In this document: positions 6,667 to 13,478 of the stretch, piece by piece | How the letters are laid out: the number at the start of each line of letters is the position of its first letter | Position numbering within the stretch: the first letter of the stretch is position 1 | Source of the DNA: Actinomycetota bacterium | GTDB lineage: Bacteria > Actinomycetota > Thermoleophilia > Solirubrobacterales > Solirubrobacteraceae | NCBI GenBank assembly: GCA_005888335.1 | Contig: VAWY01000149.1 | Span: 1 to 17,445 of the forward strand | DNA: 17,445 bases | Direction of reading: 5' to 3' | Made by a program: the position numbers and the translations under genes | Notes under the pieces: generated by a model | What the model was told of the DNA's origin: nothing | Database searches by the model: none | Seen by the model: the letters and a program-made list of their open reading frames with translations, nothing else

Positions 6667-7596
6667 TCAGCGGGCCGGTTCTGGCGCCGTCGCCGAGGCC
6701 GTGGCGGGCCGAGCGCGCGGGCGCGCTCCCTCGCGCCTGACGGTCACCGCCACCGAGGCGACGATGACGCCGGCGCCGGCGAGGACCAGCGGCGTGAGCT
6801 GCTCCCCCAGGATCACCGCGCCGAGCGCAATCGCGATCACCGGGTTGACGTAGGCGTAGGTCGCCACCTGCGAGACGGGGGCGTTGCGCAGCAGCCACAC
6901 GTAGGCCGTGAACGCCGCCAGCGACCCGGCGAGCACCAGGTAGGCGAAGGCCAGCAGCGAGGCGGTCGAGACCTGCGACCAGTGGACGTCGCCGCCCTCC
7001 CCCGCGAGCAGGCTGACGGCGAGCATCAGCGCGCCGCCGCAGAGCATCTGCACGGCGGTCGAGCGCAGCGGGTCGCGCGGCAGGGGCAGGCGAGACGAGG
7101 CGAACGAGCCCGACGCCCAGCAGAACGCCGCGGCCACGACGACCAGCACACCGCCGACGGGCGCGCCGCCCGGGCGCTCGCCGGGCGCGAGCAGGATGGC
7201 GACGCCGGCGAACCCGGCCACGACCGACAGCGCGGTGGCCGCTCCGATCGCCTCGCCGCTCGCGCGGCGGAAGACGACGACCCACAGCGGCACGGATGCG
7301 ACGACGAGCGCCGCGAGACCGGAGGGCACGTGCTGCTCGGCGACGGCGACCAGCCCGTTGCCGCCGAGGAGCAGCGCGGTGCCCACGGCCGCGCACGAGG
7401 CGAGCTCGCGGCGGCTGACGCGCAGCGCGCTCGCCCCGCGGCGTGCCACGAGGACCGCCGCGAAGATCGCGCCCGCCACCAGGAAGCGCGCGCCCGAGCC
7501 GAGCAGCGGCGGGACCGTCTCGACCATCACGCGGATGGCGAGGTAGGTCGACCCCCAGACGACGTAGATCGTGGTCAGCGCGGCCCATAGGCGCAT
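6667..7596 (-). CDS. EamA/DMT-superfamily transporter (10 TM)
   Basis: Starting at the ATG at 7596 (AGGGTGGG-like ribosome site just upstream) the product has 309 residues. An in-frame start twelve codons further out is possible but adds a non-hydrophobic leader. About ten hydrophobic helices form two EamA repeats (roughly 5-140 and 150-285). Family signs include VVWGSTYLAIR in helix 1, ALVVASVPLWVVV, and the second-repeat end YAYVNPVIAIALGAVILGEQLTP. The tail is Arg/Ala-rich and cytoplasmic. DMT exporters of this type move amino acids, metabolites or drugs; the substrate cannot be read from the sequence. It lies upstream of amtB on the same strand, 126 bases apart, and probably is a separate unit. 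Confidence 0.9.
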   Translation of the reverse strand: MRLWAALTTIYVVWGSTYLAIRVMVETVPPLLGSGARFLVAGAIFAAVLVARRGASALRVSRRELASCAAVGTALLLGGNGLVAVAEQHVPSGLAALVVASVPLWVVVFRRASGEAIGAATALSVVAGFAGVAILLAPGERPGGAPVGGVLVVVAAAFCWASGSFASSRLPLPRDPLRSTAVQMLCGGALMLAVSLLAGEGGDVHWSQVSTASLLAFAYLVLAGSLAAFTAYVWLLRNAPVSQVATYAYVNPVIAIALGAVILGEQLTPLVLAGAGVIVASVAVTVRREGARPRARPATASATAPEPAR

Positions 7597-7695
7597 CCAC
7601 CCACCCTGGCACGGCGCAGGCCCGCCGGCCACGACGATCTGGAATGGCCGCGATCAGCCGGCGTGATGGGCGCAGCGCGGTTTCGCTCGGTTTCG
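7597..7695 (-). other. Gap between hydrolase and EamA genes, with a 10-bp direct repeat
   Basis: The 99 bases hold the EamA ribosome site and two adjacent copies of CGGTTTCGCT (7678-7687 and 7688-7697). The second copy runs into the stop codon of the hydrolase gene. No clear terminator hairpin is seen. Confidence 0.4.
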
Positions 7696-9606
7696 CTAGC
7701 CGATCGCGTGCACGAGCGCCGGCTCGACCGCCCCGCGCACCGCGCGGGCGGGCAGGTGCACGCGGTGGCCGCCGAGCACGCCGGTGACGCCGTGGCCGCG
7801 CACGAAGCGCAGGTGGCCGCTGAGGCCCTCCGGCGCGCGCACGGTCACCCGGCCGTCGAAGCGCCCCAGCCGCGACGTGACCCGCCCCGTGACCTTGACC
7901 TCCGGCGCCCACGCCACGCCCTTCAGCACGAACCCGGTCTGGCCGTGCGTGTGCCACGTGCCCGCGCGCAGCCCGCCGCCTGCGCTCGCCGGCAGCCCCG
8001 CGTCGGCGGTCATGTAGAACGACTCGCGCACGTCGAGGACCGTGTCGACCGCCGCGCGCAGGACGCGGCCGACGTCGCCCGGCGCGCCCCGGTGCGGCGC
8101 GAGCGCCTTGAACGTCGTCGGCGGCAGCGGCGCGGGCGGCACGGCGTCCGACGTGCGCGTGCACGCCTCGCCGATGCGGCGGTTGGTGAAGAAGCGGAAG
8201 AGCGCGCGCACGACGCAGCCGCTGAGGTCGGTGTCGATCTCGTCGTGGCCGTTGCCGGGCACCGAGATCAGCGTCGAGTGCGGCAGCTGGGCGGCCACCG
8301 CCTGCGCGTTCTCCAGCGGCGTGCGCAGGTCGAGCCGGCCGCTGAGGATCAGCGCCGGGACGTCGGGCAGCGGGTTCGGGCTCGGGAGCACTGCGCGCCC
8401 GGGCGGCCACAGCCGGCACTGCTCGGCGGCGCTCATGCGCAAGACCTCGGCGCGGGTGAACGGGCCGAGCTGGTCGTCGGGGATCGCCCCTAGCGCGTCC
8501 GCGATGAGCGGTGGGCGGTCGGCGATCGGCGTCTCGAGCGGGAACGGCAGGCGGTTGTCGGCGCACGTCGTCGCGGCGAAGAGGCCCCAGCTGAGGTCGC
8601 GCAGGCCGACCGCGGGCCCTACCGCGGGCCGGATCAGGCGCAGCAGCGGCGCGGGGTCGCCGTCGACGCCGGCCTTGATCGCGGCGGGCATCGCCGCGCG
8701 CAGGTGCGAGTTGAGGTCGCCCTCGACGAGCACGGTGGCCAGGCCGACCGCGCCGAGCTCGGCCCGGTGGCGGCGGCCCGCCCCGTCGATGACCACGCCC
8801 CTCATCGGCTTGGCGTCGAGCTGGGCGGAGAGCCGGCGCAGGTCACCGACGGGATCAGACGTGATCGCCCGGCACGCATCGTGCGCGCAGTTCTCGGTCA
8901 GGATCCGCGGCGTCGCGCTCCACGAGTCGGTGAGGAACGGGTCGACCCCCTCCGGCCCCACCACGGAGTCGAGCACGAGGCTCTCGACGTGGTCGGGATA
9001 CGTGCGGGCGTACTGCTCGGCGACGTAGGTGCCGTACGAGGTGCCCTGGATCGCCAGCTTGTCGACGCCGAGCGCCTTGCGCACGTCCTCGAGGTCGGCG
9101 ACGCTGTCGGCGGTGGCGTAGAACTGGCGACGCTCGCCGAGCTCGGTCGCACACTGCGCCGAGAGCGTCGCGGTGACCGGGTTGAGCAGGCGCAGGCGCT
9201 GGAGGTGGCCGCAGCGCAGGACCCCGGAGTTGCCGGTGCCGCGCTGGTCGAGCACGACGAGCCGGTGGCGCAGCAGCGCGGGAGCCATCGAGTCGGCGAT
9301 GAACGGCGCCGCGGCCACGCCGCCCTGACCGGGGCCGCCGAGCAGTGAGACGTAGACCCGCCCGCCGCGGACCTTGCGCCGCTCGCGCGTGATGTGGAGC
9401 GGCACGGTGCCGGGGACCGCGCCCGAGCGGTCGAGCGGCACGCGCAGGACGGCGCACTCGAACCCCGCCTCGCCCGGGCACGCCTGCCAGCGCAGCGCCG
9501 CCGGGGCGCTCGCCGGGACGGCCGCGAGGCTCGCAAACGCCGCAACCGCCGTGACGGCCGCGGCGACCAGGCGCCGCCCGACGAACTGGACCGGCGGCGC
9601 GGACAT
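7696..9606 (-). CDS. Secreted TAP-like alpha/beta hydrolase (tripeptidyl aminopeptidase family)
   Basis: With the ATG at 9606 the product has 636 residues. Residues 1-36 are a signal peptide (RR, then an Ala/Val-rich core, cleavage near PASAPA), so it acts outside the membrane. The alpha/beta hydrolase core carries LGGPGQGG at 89-96 (oxyanion region), LDQRGTGNS at 119-127, nucleophile Ser190 in GTSYG, Asp426 in LSGRLDLRTP and His454 in GNGHDEID. This is the pattern of SlpD/SlpE-like and TAP peptidases, which release N-terminal peptides or cleave esters. Several Cys residues suggest disulfides. A C-terminal part of about 150 residues (from 487), rich in beta-strand-like sequence, extends beyond the usual domain. 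The frame stays open far upstream of 9606, but that stretch is only the complement of the protease gene. Weak AGGG lies upstream of the start. Confidence 0.92.
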   Translation of the reverse strand: MSAPPVQFVGRRLVAAAVTAVAAFASLAAVPASAPAALRWQACPGEAGFECAVLRVPLDRSGAVPGTVPLHITRERRKVRGGRVYVSLLGGPGQGGVAAAPFIADSMAPALLRHRLVVLDQRGTGNSGVLRCGHLQRLRLLNPVTATLSAQCATELGERRQFYATADSVADLEDVRKALGVDKLAIQGTSYGTYVAEQYARTYPDHVESLVLDSVVGPEGVDPFLTDSWSATPRILTENCAHDACRAITSDPVGDLRRLSAQLDAKPMRGVVIDGAGRRHRAELGAVGLATVLVEGDLNSHLRAAMPAAIKAGVDGDPAPLLRLIRPAVGPAVGLRDLSWGLFAATTCADNRLPFPLETPIADRPPLIADALGAIPDDQLGPFTRAEVLRMSAAEQCRLWPPGRAVLPSPNPLPDVPALILSGRLDLRTPLENAQAVAAQLPHSTLISVPGNGHDEIDTDLSGCVVRALFRFFTNRRIGEACTRTSDAVPPAPLPPTTFKALAPHRGAPGDVGRVLRAAVDTVLDVRESFYMTADAGLPASAGGGLRAGTWHTHGQTGFVLKGVAWAPEVKVTGRVTSRLGRFDGRVTVRAPEGLSGHLRFVRGHGVTGVLGGHRVHLPARAVRGAVEPALVHAIG

Positions 9607-9744
9607 TGGCGCGACCCTACACCGAGCGCTCAAGTTGCGGGGCGTTTCACCCGACAGATGTCCTATCGCCGGCCTATGGAGCACTTGGATAGCTCGCAGT
9701 ACGCTGATCGGATAGTGGAGGGAACCTCGAACATCGGGGGCGGG

Positions 9745-12141
9745 ATGCGCCCCGAGCACGCCGCTCTCGCACGGGAGTGGAAGCGCCTGTCGCGCGCCGC
9801 GACGTTTGTCGCCGTGCTGACCAGCCCGGCGCTGCTGCTCACCTTCCTGACGGTCAACCACTGGCCGCTCGGCTGGGCGCTCCTGGCCACCTTCTTCGGC
9901 GTCGTCGCCTTCCGCGGGCTGATCGACGTCGTCGCGCACTGGCTGATCCCGCGCCCCAGCCTGTGGGGCTCGGACGAGGCCGAGCGCCACGAGGACGCCA
10001 TCGCGCGCCGTCGGCGCTGGTTCTGGCGCGGCAAGTTCCGCACGGCGATGTTCCTGGTCGTCTTCTCGTTCCTGGCGCTGGTCGCGCTGAACCTGATCCT
10101 GCGGATCTTCGGGCAGAAGGCCGGCCTGTTCGGGACGTTGCCGCTGCTGCGCGACCTGCTCGCCAGCGCGGGGCCGCAGCTGATCTTCCTCATGCTCCAG
10201 CTGCCGCTGTTCCTCCTGTTCAACTTCCTGATCCTGTTCGCCCCGCTGCTGGCCTTCGGGATCATGCAGATGAAGGCCTACGAGCCGGGCGACGCGGACT
10301 GGGGCGTGCACCTCGACGACGTCCGCGGCCAGAAGGAGCCCAAGCAGGACGTCGAGCGCGTCATCACGCTGTGGCAGTCGGGCGACGACTTCCGCAAGGC
10401 CGGCGGCAAGCCCGAGCGCGGCCTGCTGCTCATCGGCGCGCCGGGTACGGGCAAGACGATGCTCTCCAAGGCGATCGCCACGAGCTTCAACTCGCCGATC
10501 ATGACCATGCCCGGCTCGGGCTTCGCGGCGACGTTCATCGGCATGGACGTCGCGACGGTGCTCGTGCTCCTGTGGCGGGCCAAGCGGCTGGCCAGGAAGT
10601 GGGGCGGCCAGTGCATGATCTTCATCGACGAGATCGACGCCGTCGGCATGCGCCGTCAGGCGCTCAGCGGCGGCGCGGCCGGCGGGATGGCCCCGCTGCC
10701 CCCGCCGCAGCGCTTCGAGGACCTCGCGTTCTGGGGGCCGATGGGCGCGCTGACCTCCTCGCAGGACCTGATCCTGGAGACGCGCTCGTGGCGCGATCGG
10801 ATGTTCGCCAACCGGGCGCCCGGGCCGCGGCCCGTCTATCCGCCGGCCATCGACCGCGCCGGACAGCGGATCGCCGACTTCATCTTCCCCGGCGGCATGG
10901 GCGGCATGGGCGGCGGGCTCGCCCTCAACCAGCTGCTCGTGCAGATGGACGGCATGGACAACCCGCCGTTCTTTCGCAAGCTCTTCACCAAGCGCGTCAA
11001 TACGTTCCTCGACGCGATGTACGTCATCCCGTCGAAGATCCGCGGCCGCTCGCTGCGCCTGCCGCCGCCCCGGCCGCGCCGCGAGCAGCTCTACTTCATC
11101 GGCGCGACCAACGTGCCGATCGAGGCCCTCGACCCCGCCCTGATCCGCCCGGGCCGCCTCGGCCGCCACATCTGGTTCCGCACGCCGACGGCCAACGACC
11201 GCAAGGACATCTTCGACCTGTACCTCGGCAAGGTCGCCCACGAGGGCGACCTCGACAGCGACAAGCGCCGCGACGAGCTCGCGCGCATCACGAACGGGTA
11301 CTCCCCCGCCATGATCGAGCAGGTCTGCTCGATGGCGCTGACGTACGCGCACTCCGACGGCCGGTCGGAGTTCGGCTGGGGGGACATCGTCGAGGCGATG
11401 ACGACGATCGAGTCGGGCACGGCGCAGGGCATCGAGTACGTCGCCGAGGAGACGCGCGCGGTGGCCATCCACGAGGCGGGCCACGCCGTCGCCTCGCACG
11501 TCTACATGCACGACGTGCTCTCGACGCGCCTGTCGATCCGCAAGCGCGGGGGCTCGCTCGGCCACCACCAGGCGATCGAGAAGGAGGAGCGCTTCTCGAG
11601 CTGGCGCCACGAGGAGGTCGGCAAGCTGGTCTGGACGCTCGGGGCGATGGCCGCCGAGCACGTCTTCTACGGCGAGAACTCCGCCGGCGTCAGCGGCGAC
11701 GTGCAGAGCGCGACCGGCCGCGCGGCGTTCATGGTCGGCGTCTACGCGATGGGCCCCGAGCCGATCGACCTCAACGGCGCGCGCTTCGAGACCGAGGAGG
11801 AGCGCCAGGAGGCCGAGGAAGAGATCATGCAGCGCTTCGAGAAGATCGGGCTGCGGATCATCAACCGCGCCGACTTCTCGAGCATGAGCGGCACGGACGT
11901 CGTCGCCAGCATCCTTCGCGACCGGGTGAAGAAGGATGCGGCGGCGCGCATCCTGGGGCAGGCCTACCTGACCGCGCTGTGCCTGGTGCGCCACAACCGC
12001 CAGCAGACGCTGCGGGTGGCCGACGCGCTCGTCGAGCGCAAGGAGCTGCACGGCGACGAGGTGGTCGAGCTGCTCGACCGCGTCGCCCTCGAGGCGCCCG
12101 CCATCGACGTGACCGACGAGACGATCTGGCCGAAGCTGTGA
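9745..12141 (+). CDS. Atypical FtsH-like membrane AAA+ zinc metalloprotease
   Basis: From the ATG at 9745 (GGGGGCGGG directly upstream) the product has 798 residues; the in-frame GTG at 9715, possibly leaderless behind TACGCT (9700-9705), is an alternative. About four membrane segments occupy residues 20-180, without the single extracytoplasmic domain normal in FtsH. The AAA+ module has Walker A GAPGTGKT (231-238), a pore-loop-like FIGM, Walker B IFIDEID (292-298) and the arginine-finger region ALDPALIRPGRLGR. It carries about 90 residues between Walker B and NQLLVQMDG, and about 35 more before GATN, where FtsH has short links. The M41 protease part has HEAGH (576-580) and the third zinc ligand Asp652 (SGVSGDVQSAT). 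All catalytic residues are present, so ATP-driven membrane proteolysis is expected. Its stop overlaps the next gene (GTGA). Confidence 0.93.
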   Translation: MRPEHAALAREWKRLSRAATFVAVLTSPALLLTFLTVNHWPLGWALLATFFGVVAFRGLIDVVAHWLIPRPSLWGSDEAERHEDAIARRRRWFWRGKFRTAMFLVVFSFLALVALNLILRIFGQKAGLFGTLPLLRDLLASAGPQLIFLMLQLPLFLLFNFLILFAPLLAFGIMQMKAYEPGDADWGVHLDDVRGQKEPKQDVERVITLWQSGDDFRKAGGKPERGLLLIGAPGTGKTMLSKAIATSFNSPIMTMPGSGFAATFIGMDVATVLVLLWRAKRLARKWGGQCMIFIDEIDAVGMRRQALSGGAAGGMAPLPPPQRFEDLAFWGPMGALTSSQDLILETRSWRDRMFANRAPGPRPVYPPAIDRAGQRIADFIFPGGMGGMGGGLALNQLLVQMDGMDNPPFFRKLFTKRVNTFLDAMYVIPSKIRGRSLRLPPPRPRREQLYFIGATNVPIEALDPALIRPGRLGRHIWFRTPTANDRKDIFDLYLGKVAHEGDLDSDKRRDELARITNGYSPAMIEQVCSMALTYAHSDGRSEFGWGDIVEAMTTIESGTAQGIEYVAEETRAVAIHEAGHAVASHVYMHDVLSTRLSIRKRGGSLGHHQAIEKEERFSSWRHEEVGKLVWTLGAMAAEHVFYGENSAGVSGDVQSATGRAAFMVGVYAMGPEPIDLNGARFETEEERQEAEEEIMQRFEKIGLRIINRADFSSMSGTDVVASILRDRVKKDAAARILGQAYLTALCLVRHNRQQTLRVADALVERKELHGDEVVELLDRVALEAPAIDVTDETIWPKL

Positions 12142-13163
12142 GCGAGCGCCCCGACCCCCGCGACCGTCCGCCCGACCCCGCCGGCACGCAGCCGAAGGTC
12201 GACCTCGAGTCGCTGCTGCCCGAGCACGTCGACGCGATCGACGCCGAGGCGTTCGAGGAGCGCCCGCCGCAGCTCGGGCCCGGCGAGGGGATGGCGCTCG
12301 TGCCGGGCGCGCCGGAGCCCGCCGGCGGCGTGGTGGCCGCCTCCGTCCCGCGCGACACCAAGCACACGCCGCGCTTCCAGTTCCTGTTCGGCGCGTTGCT
12401 CGCCGTCGGCGCGGTCGCGCTGGCCGCCGCCGTGGCGATCGCGCTGCGGCCCGAGCCGCAGACGATCGATCCCGCCGCGGGCTGGTCGCCGTGGCGCCCC
12501 GGGAGCTCGACGCCGATCACGCAGATCGCCGACCACGTCTCGCGTGAGTACCGGCTGCCCAGCGGCCACCAGCTCGTGCTCGTCACGCCGGCGCCGCTGG
12601 CCTTCCTCGGCATCCCCGCCCAGATCGCCCTCGAGGAGCCGATCGAGCAGGGCGGCAACATCTCATTGCTGCAGGGCAACGGGCTGATCTACCGCATGTG
12701 CGGGCTCGGCTCGGAATGCTCGATCCACGAGGGCAAGGCGTCGGCGCGCCGGCTGCTCCTGCTGCGCCGCGAGGCGCTCGAGCTGGCGCTGTACACGTTC
12801 CGCTACATCGACGCGGTCGACCAGGTCGTGGTCTTCCTCCCGCCCGCGCCGGGCAAGAAGGGCGCGACGCTGCTCTTCCAGCGCGACCAGCTCGGCCCGC
12901 AGCTGCTGCGGCCGCTGCACGCGTCGCTGGCGCACCGCACGCCGTCGGTCACCGGCGTGGAGAGCTCGCCGGACGCGTCGCTCGTCTCGCGGCTGACCAC
13001 CGACCTCTACGCGTCGAGCCTCACGCCGGGCAACTCCGACCCCGGCGGGATCTTCCTCGTGCTGCGGCCGCTGTCCGAGGCCACGAGCAGCGGGGGGTCG
13101 TCGTCGTCCGGCTCGGGCGGCAGCGACCTCAGCGACCTCTCGCAGGCCCTCGGCGGCCCCTGA
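12138..13163 (+). CDS. Single-pass membrane protein coupled to the FtsH-like protease
   Basis: A 341-residue product starting with GTG inside the stop of the protease gene (12138-12141), so translation is probably coupled. An acidic, Pro-rich cytoplasmic part (1-78) precedes one membrane segment (about 81-103). An extracytoplasmic domain of about 210 residues follows, with two Cys (188 and 194, MCGLGSEC) that could pair. The segment around 195-240 (SARRLLLLRREALELALYTFRYIDAVDQVVVFLPP) is mixed alpha/beta. The last 30 residues are a Ser/Gly linker-like tail (TSSGGSSSSGSGGSD). I recognise no family. Gene coupling suggests it is a partner, adaptor or inhibitor of the protease, comparable in role (not in sequence) to FtsH modulators; this is inference. 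Confidence 0.85.
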   Translation: MSERPDPRDRPPDPAGTQPKVDLESLLPEHVDAIDAEAFEERPPQLGPGEGMALVPGAPEPAGGVVAASVPRDTKHTPRFQFLFGALLAVGAVALAAAVAIALRPEPQTIDPAAGWSPWRPGSSTPITQIADHVSREYRLPSGHQLVLVTPAPLAFLGIPAQIALEEPIEQGGNISLLQGNGLIYRMCGLGSECSIHEGKASARRLLLLRREALELALYTFRYIDAVDQVVVFLPPAPGKKGATLLFQRDQLGPQLLRPLHASLAHRTPSVTGVESSPDASLVSRLTTDLYASSLTPGNSDPGGIFLVLRPLSEATSSGGSSSSGSGGSDLSDLSQALGGP

Positions 13164-13174
13164 CGGGGCGTAGC

Positions 13175-13348
13175 TCAGCTGCGCCGCTCGTGCCCGCCGC
13201 AGGCGGTGACGGGCAGGCGCGGATAGCGCGGGTAGCGGTCGGGCTCGGTGCGCGAGCGCTCGCACAGCGAGAACGTCGAGCCGCGCGTGGTGTGCACGAG
13301 GCGTTGATGGCGGCAGGAATCGCACAGCCCGGCGGGGACTCGGGTCAT
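13175..13348 (-). CDS. Small four-Cys (zinc-ribbon-like) protein
   Basis: A 57-residue product with Cys at 9, 12, 29 and 50 (GLCDSCRHQRLV; FSLCERS; VTACGG). The CxxC plus two later Cys, the Arg-rich composition and the YPRYPRLPV segment give the look of a compact zinc-binding protein. Similar tiny proteins recur in actinobacteria, as far as I recall, without a known role. I chose the ATG at 13348. It sits 8 bases after TACACT (minus-strand -10 candidate, 13357-13362), so the mRNA may be leaderless; no good ribosome site is visible. It lies divergent from the ABC exporter genes with only a short shared promoter region. Its 3' end is 11 bases from the end of the convergent membrane-protein gene. 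Confidence 0.7.
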   Translation of the reverse strand: MTRVPAGLCDSCRHQRLVHTTRGSTFSLCERSRTEPDRYPRYPRLPVTACGGHERRS

Positions 13349-13367
13349 CGCACCCAAGTGTATGGCG

Positions 13368-13382
13368 GTTGAGGTACTCAAC
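13368..13382. promoter_or_regulatory. Perfect dyad in the divergent promoter region of the ABC exporter
   Basis: GTTGAG-GTA-CTCAAC is a perfect 6-bp-arm inverted repeat. It lies directly before TAAACT (13383-13388), a good -10 hexamer for the plus strand, and before the minus-strand TACACT. Inverted repeats of the TTGAn..nTCAA form are typical of MarR-family operators near multidrug ABC exporters. A repressor here could shut both promoters. No regulator gene is present in the window. Confidence 0.55.
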
Positions 13383-13478
13383 TAAACTGCGTCGATCGCG
13401 CTTTTCGTCCGCCTCCTCGGTTTCCTGCGCCCGTACCGCCGCGCGGTCGTCTGGTCGTTCGTCCTCGCCGCGCTGGCG

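Noticed and set aside
9604..12051. Open minus-strand frame of about 800 codons upstream of the hydrolase
   Set aside because: It is the antisense reflection of the FtsH-like gene in GC-rich DNA; the hydrolase signal peptide begins at 9606.
13165..13178. GGGGCGTAGCTCAG, which resembles the 5' end of a tRNA
   Set aside because: No D-stem partner, anticodon arm or T arm follows, so it is a chance match at the gene end.
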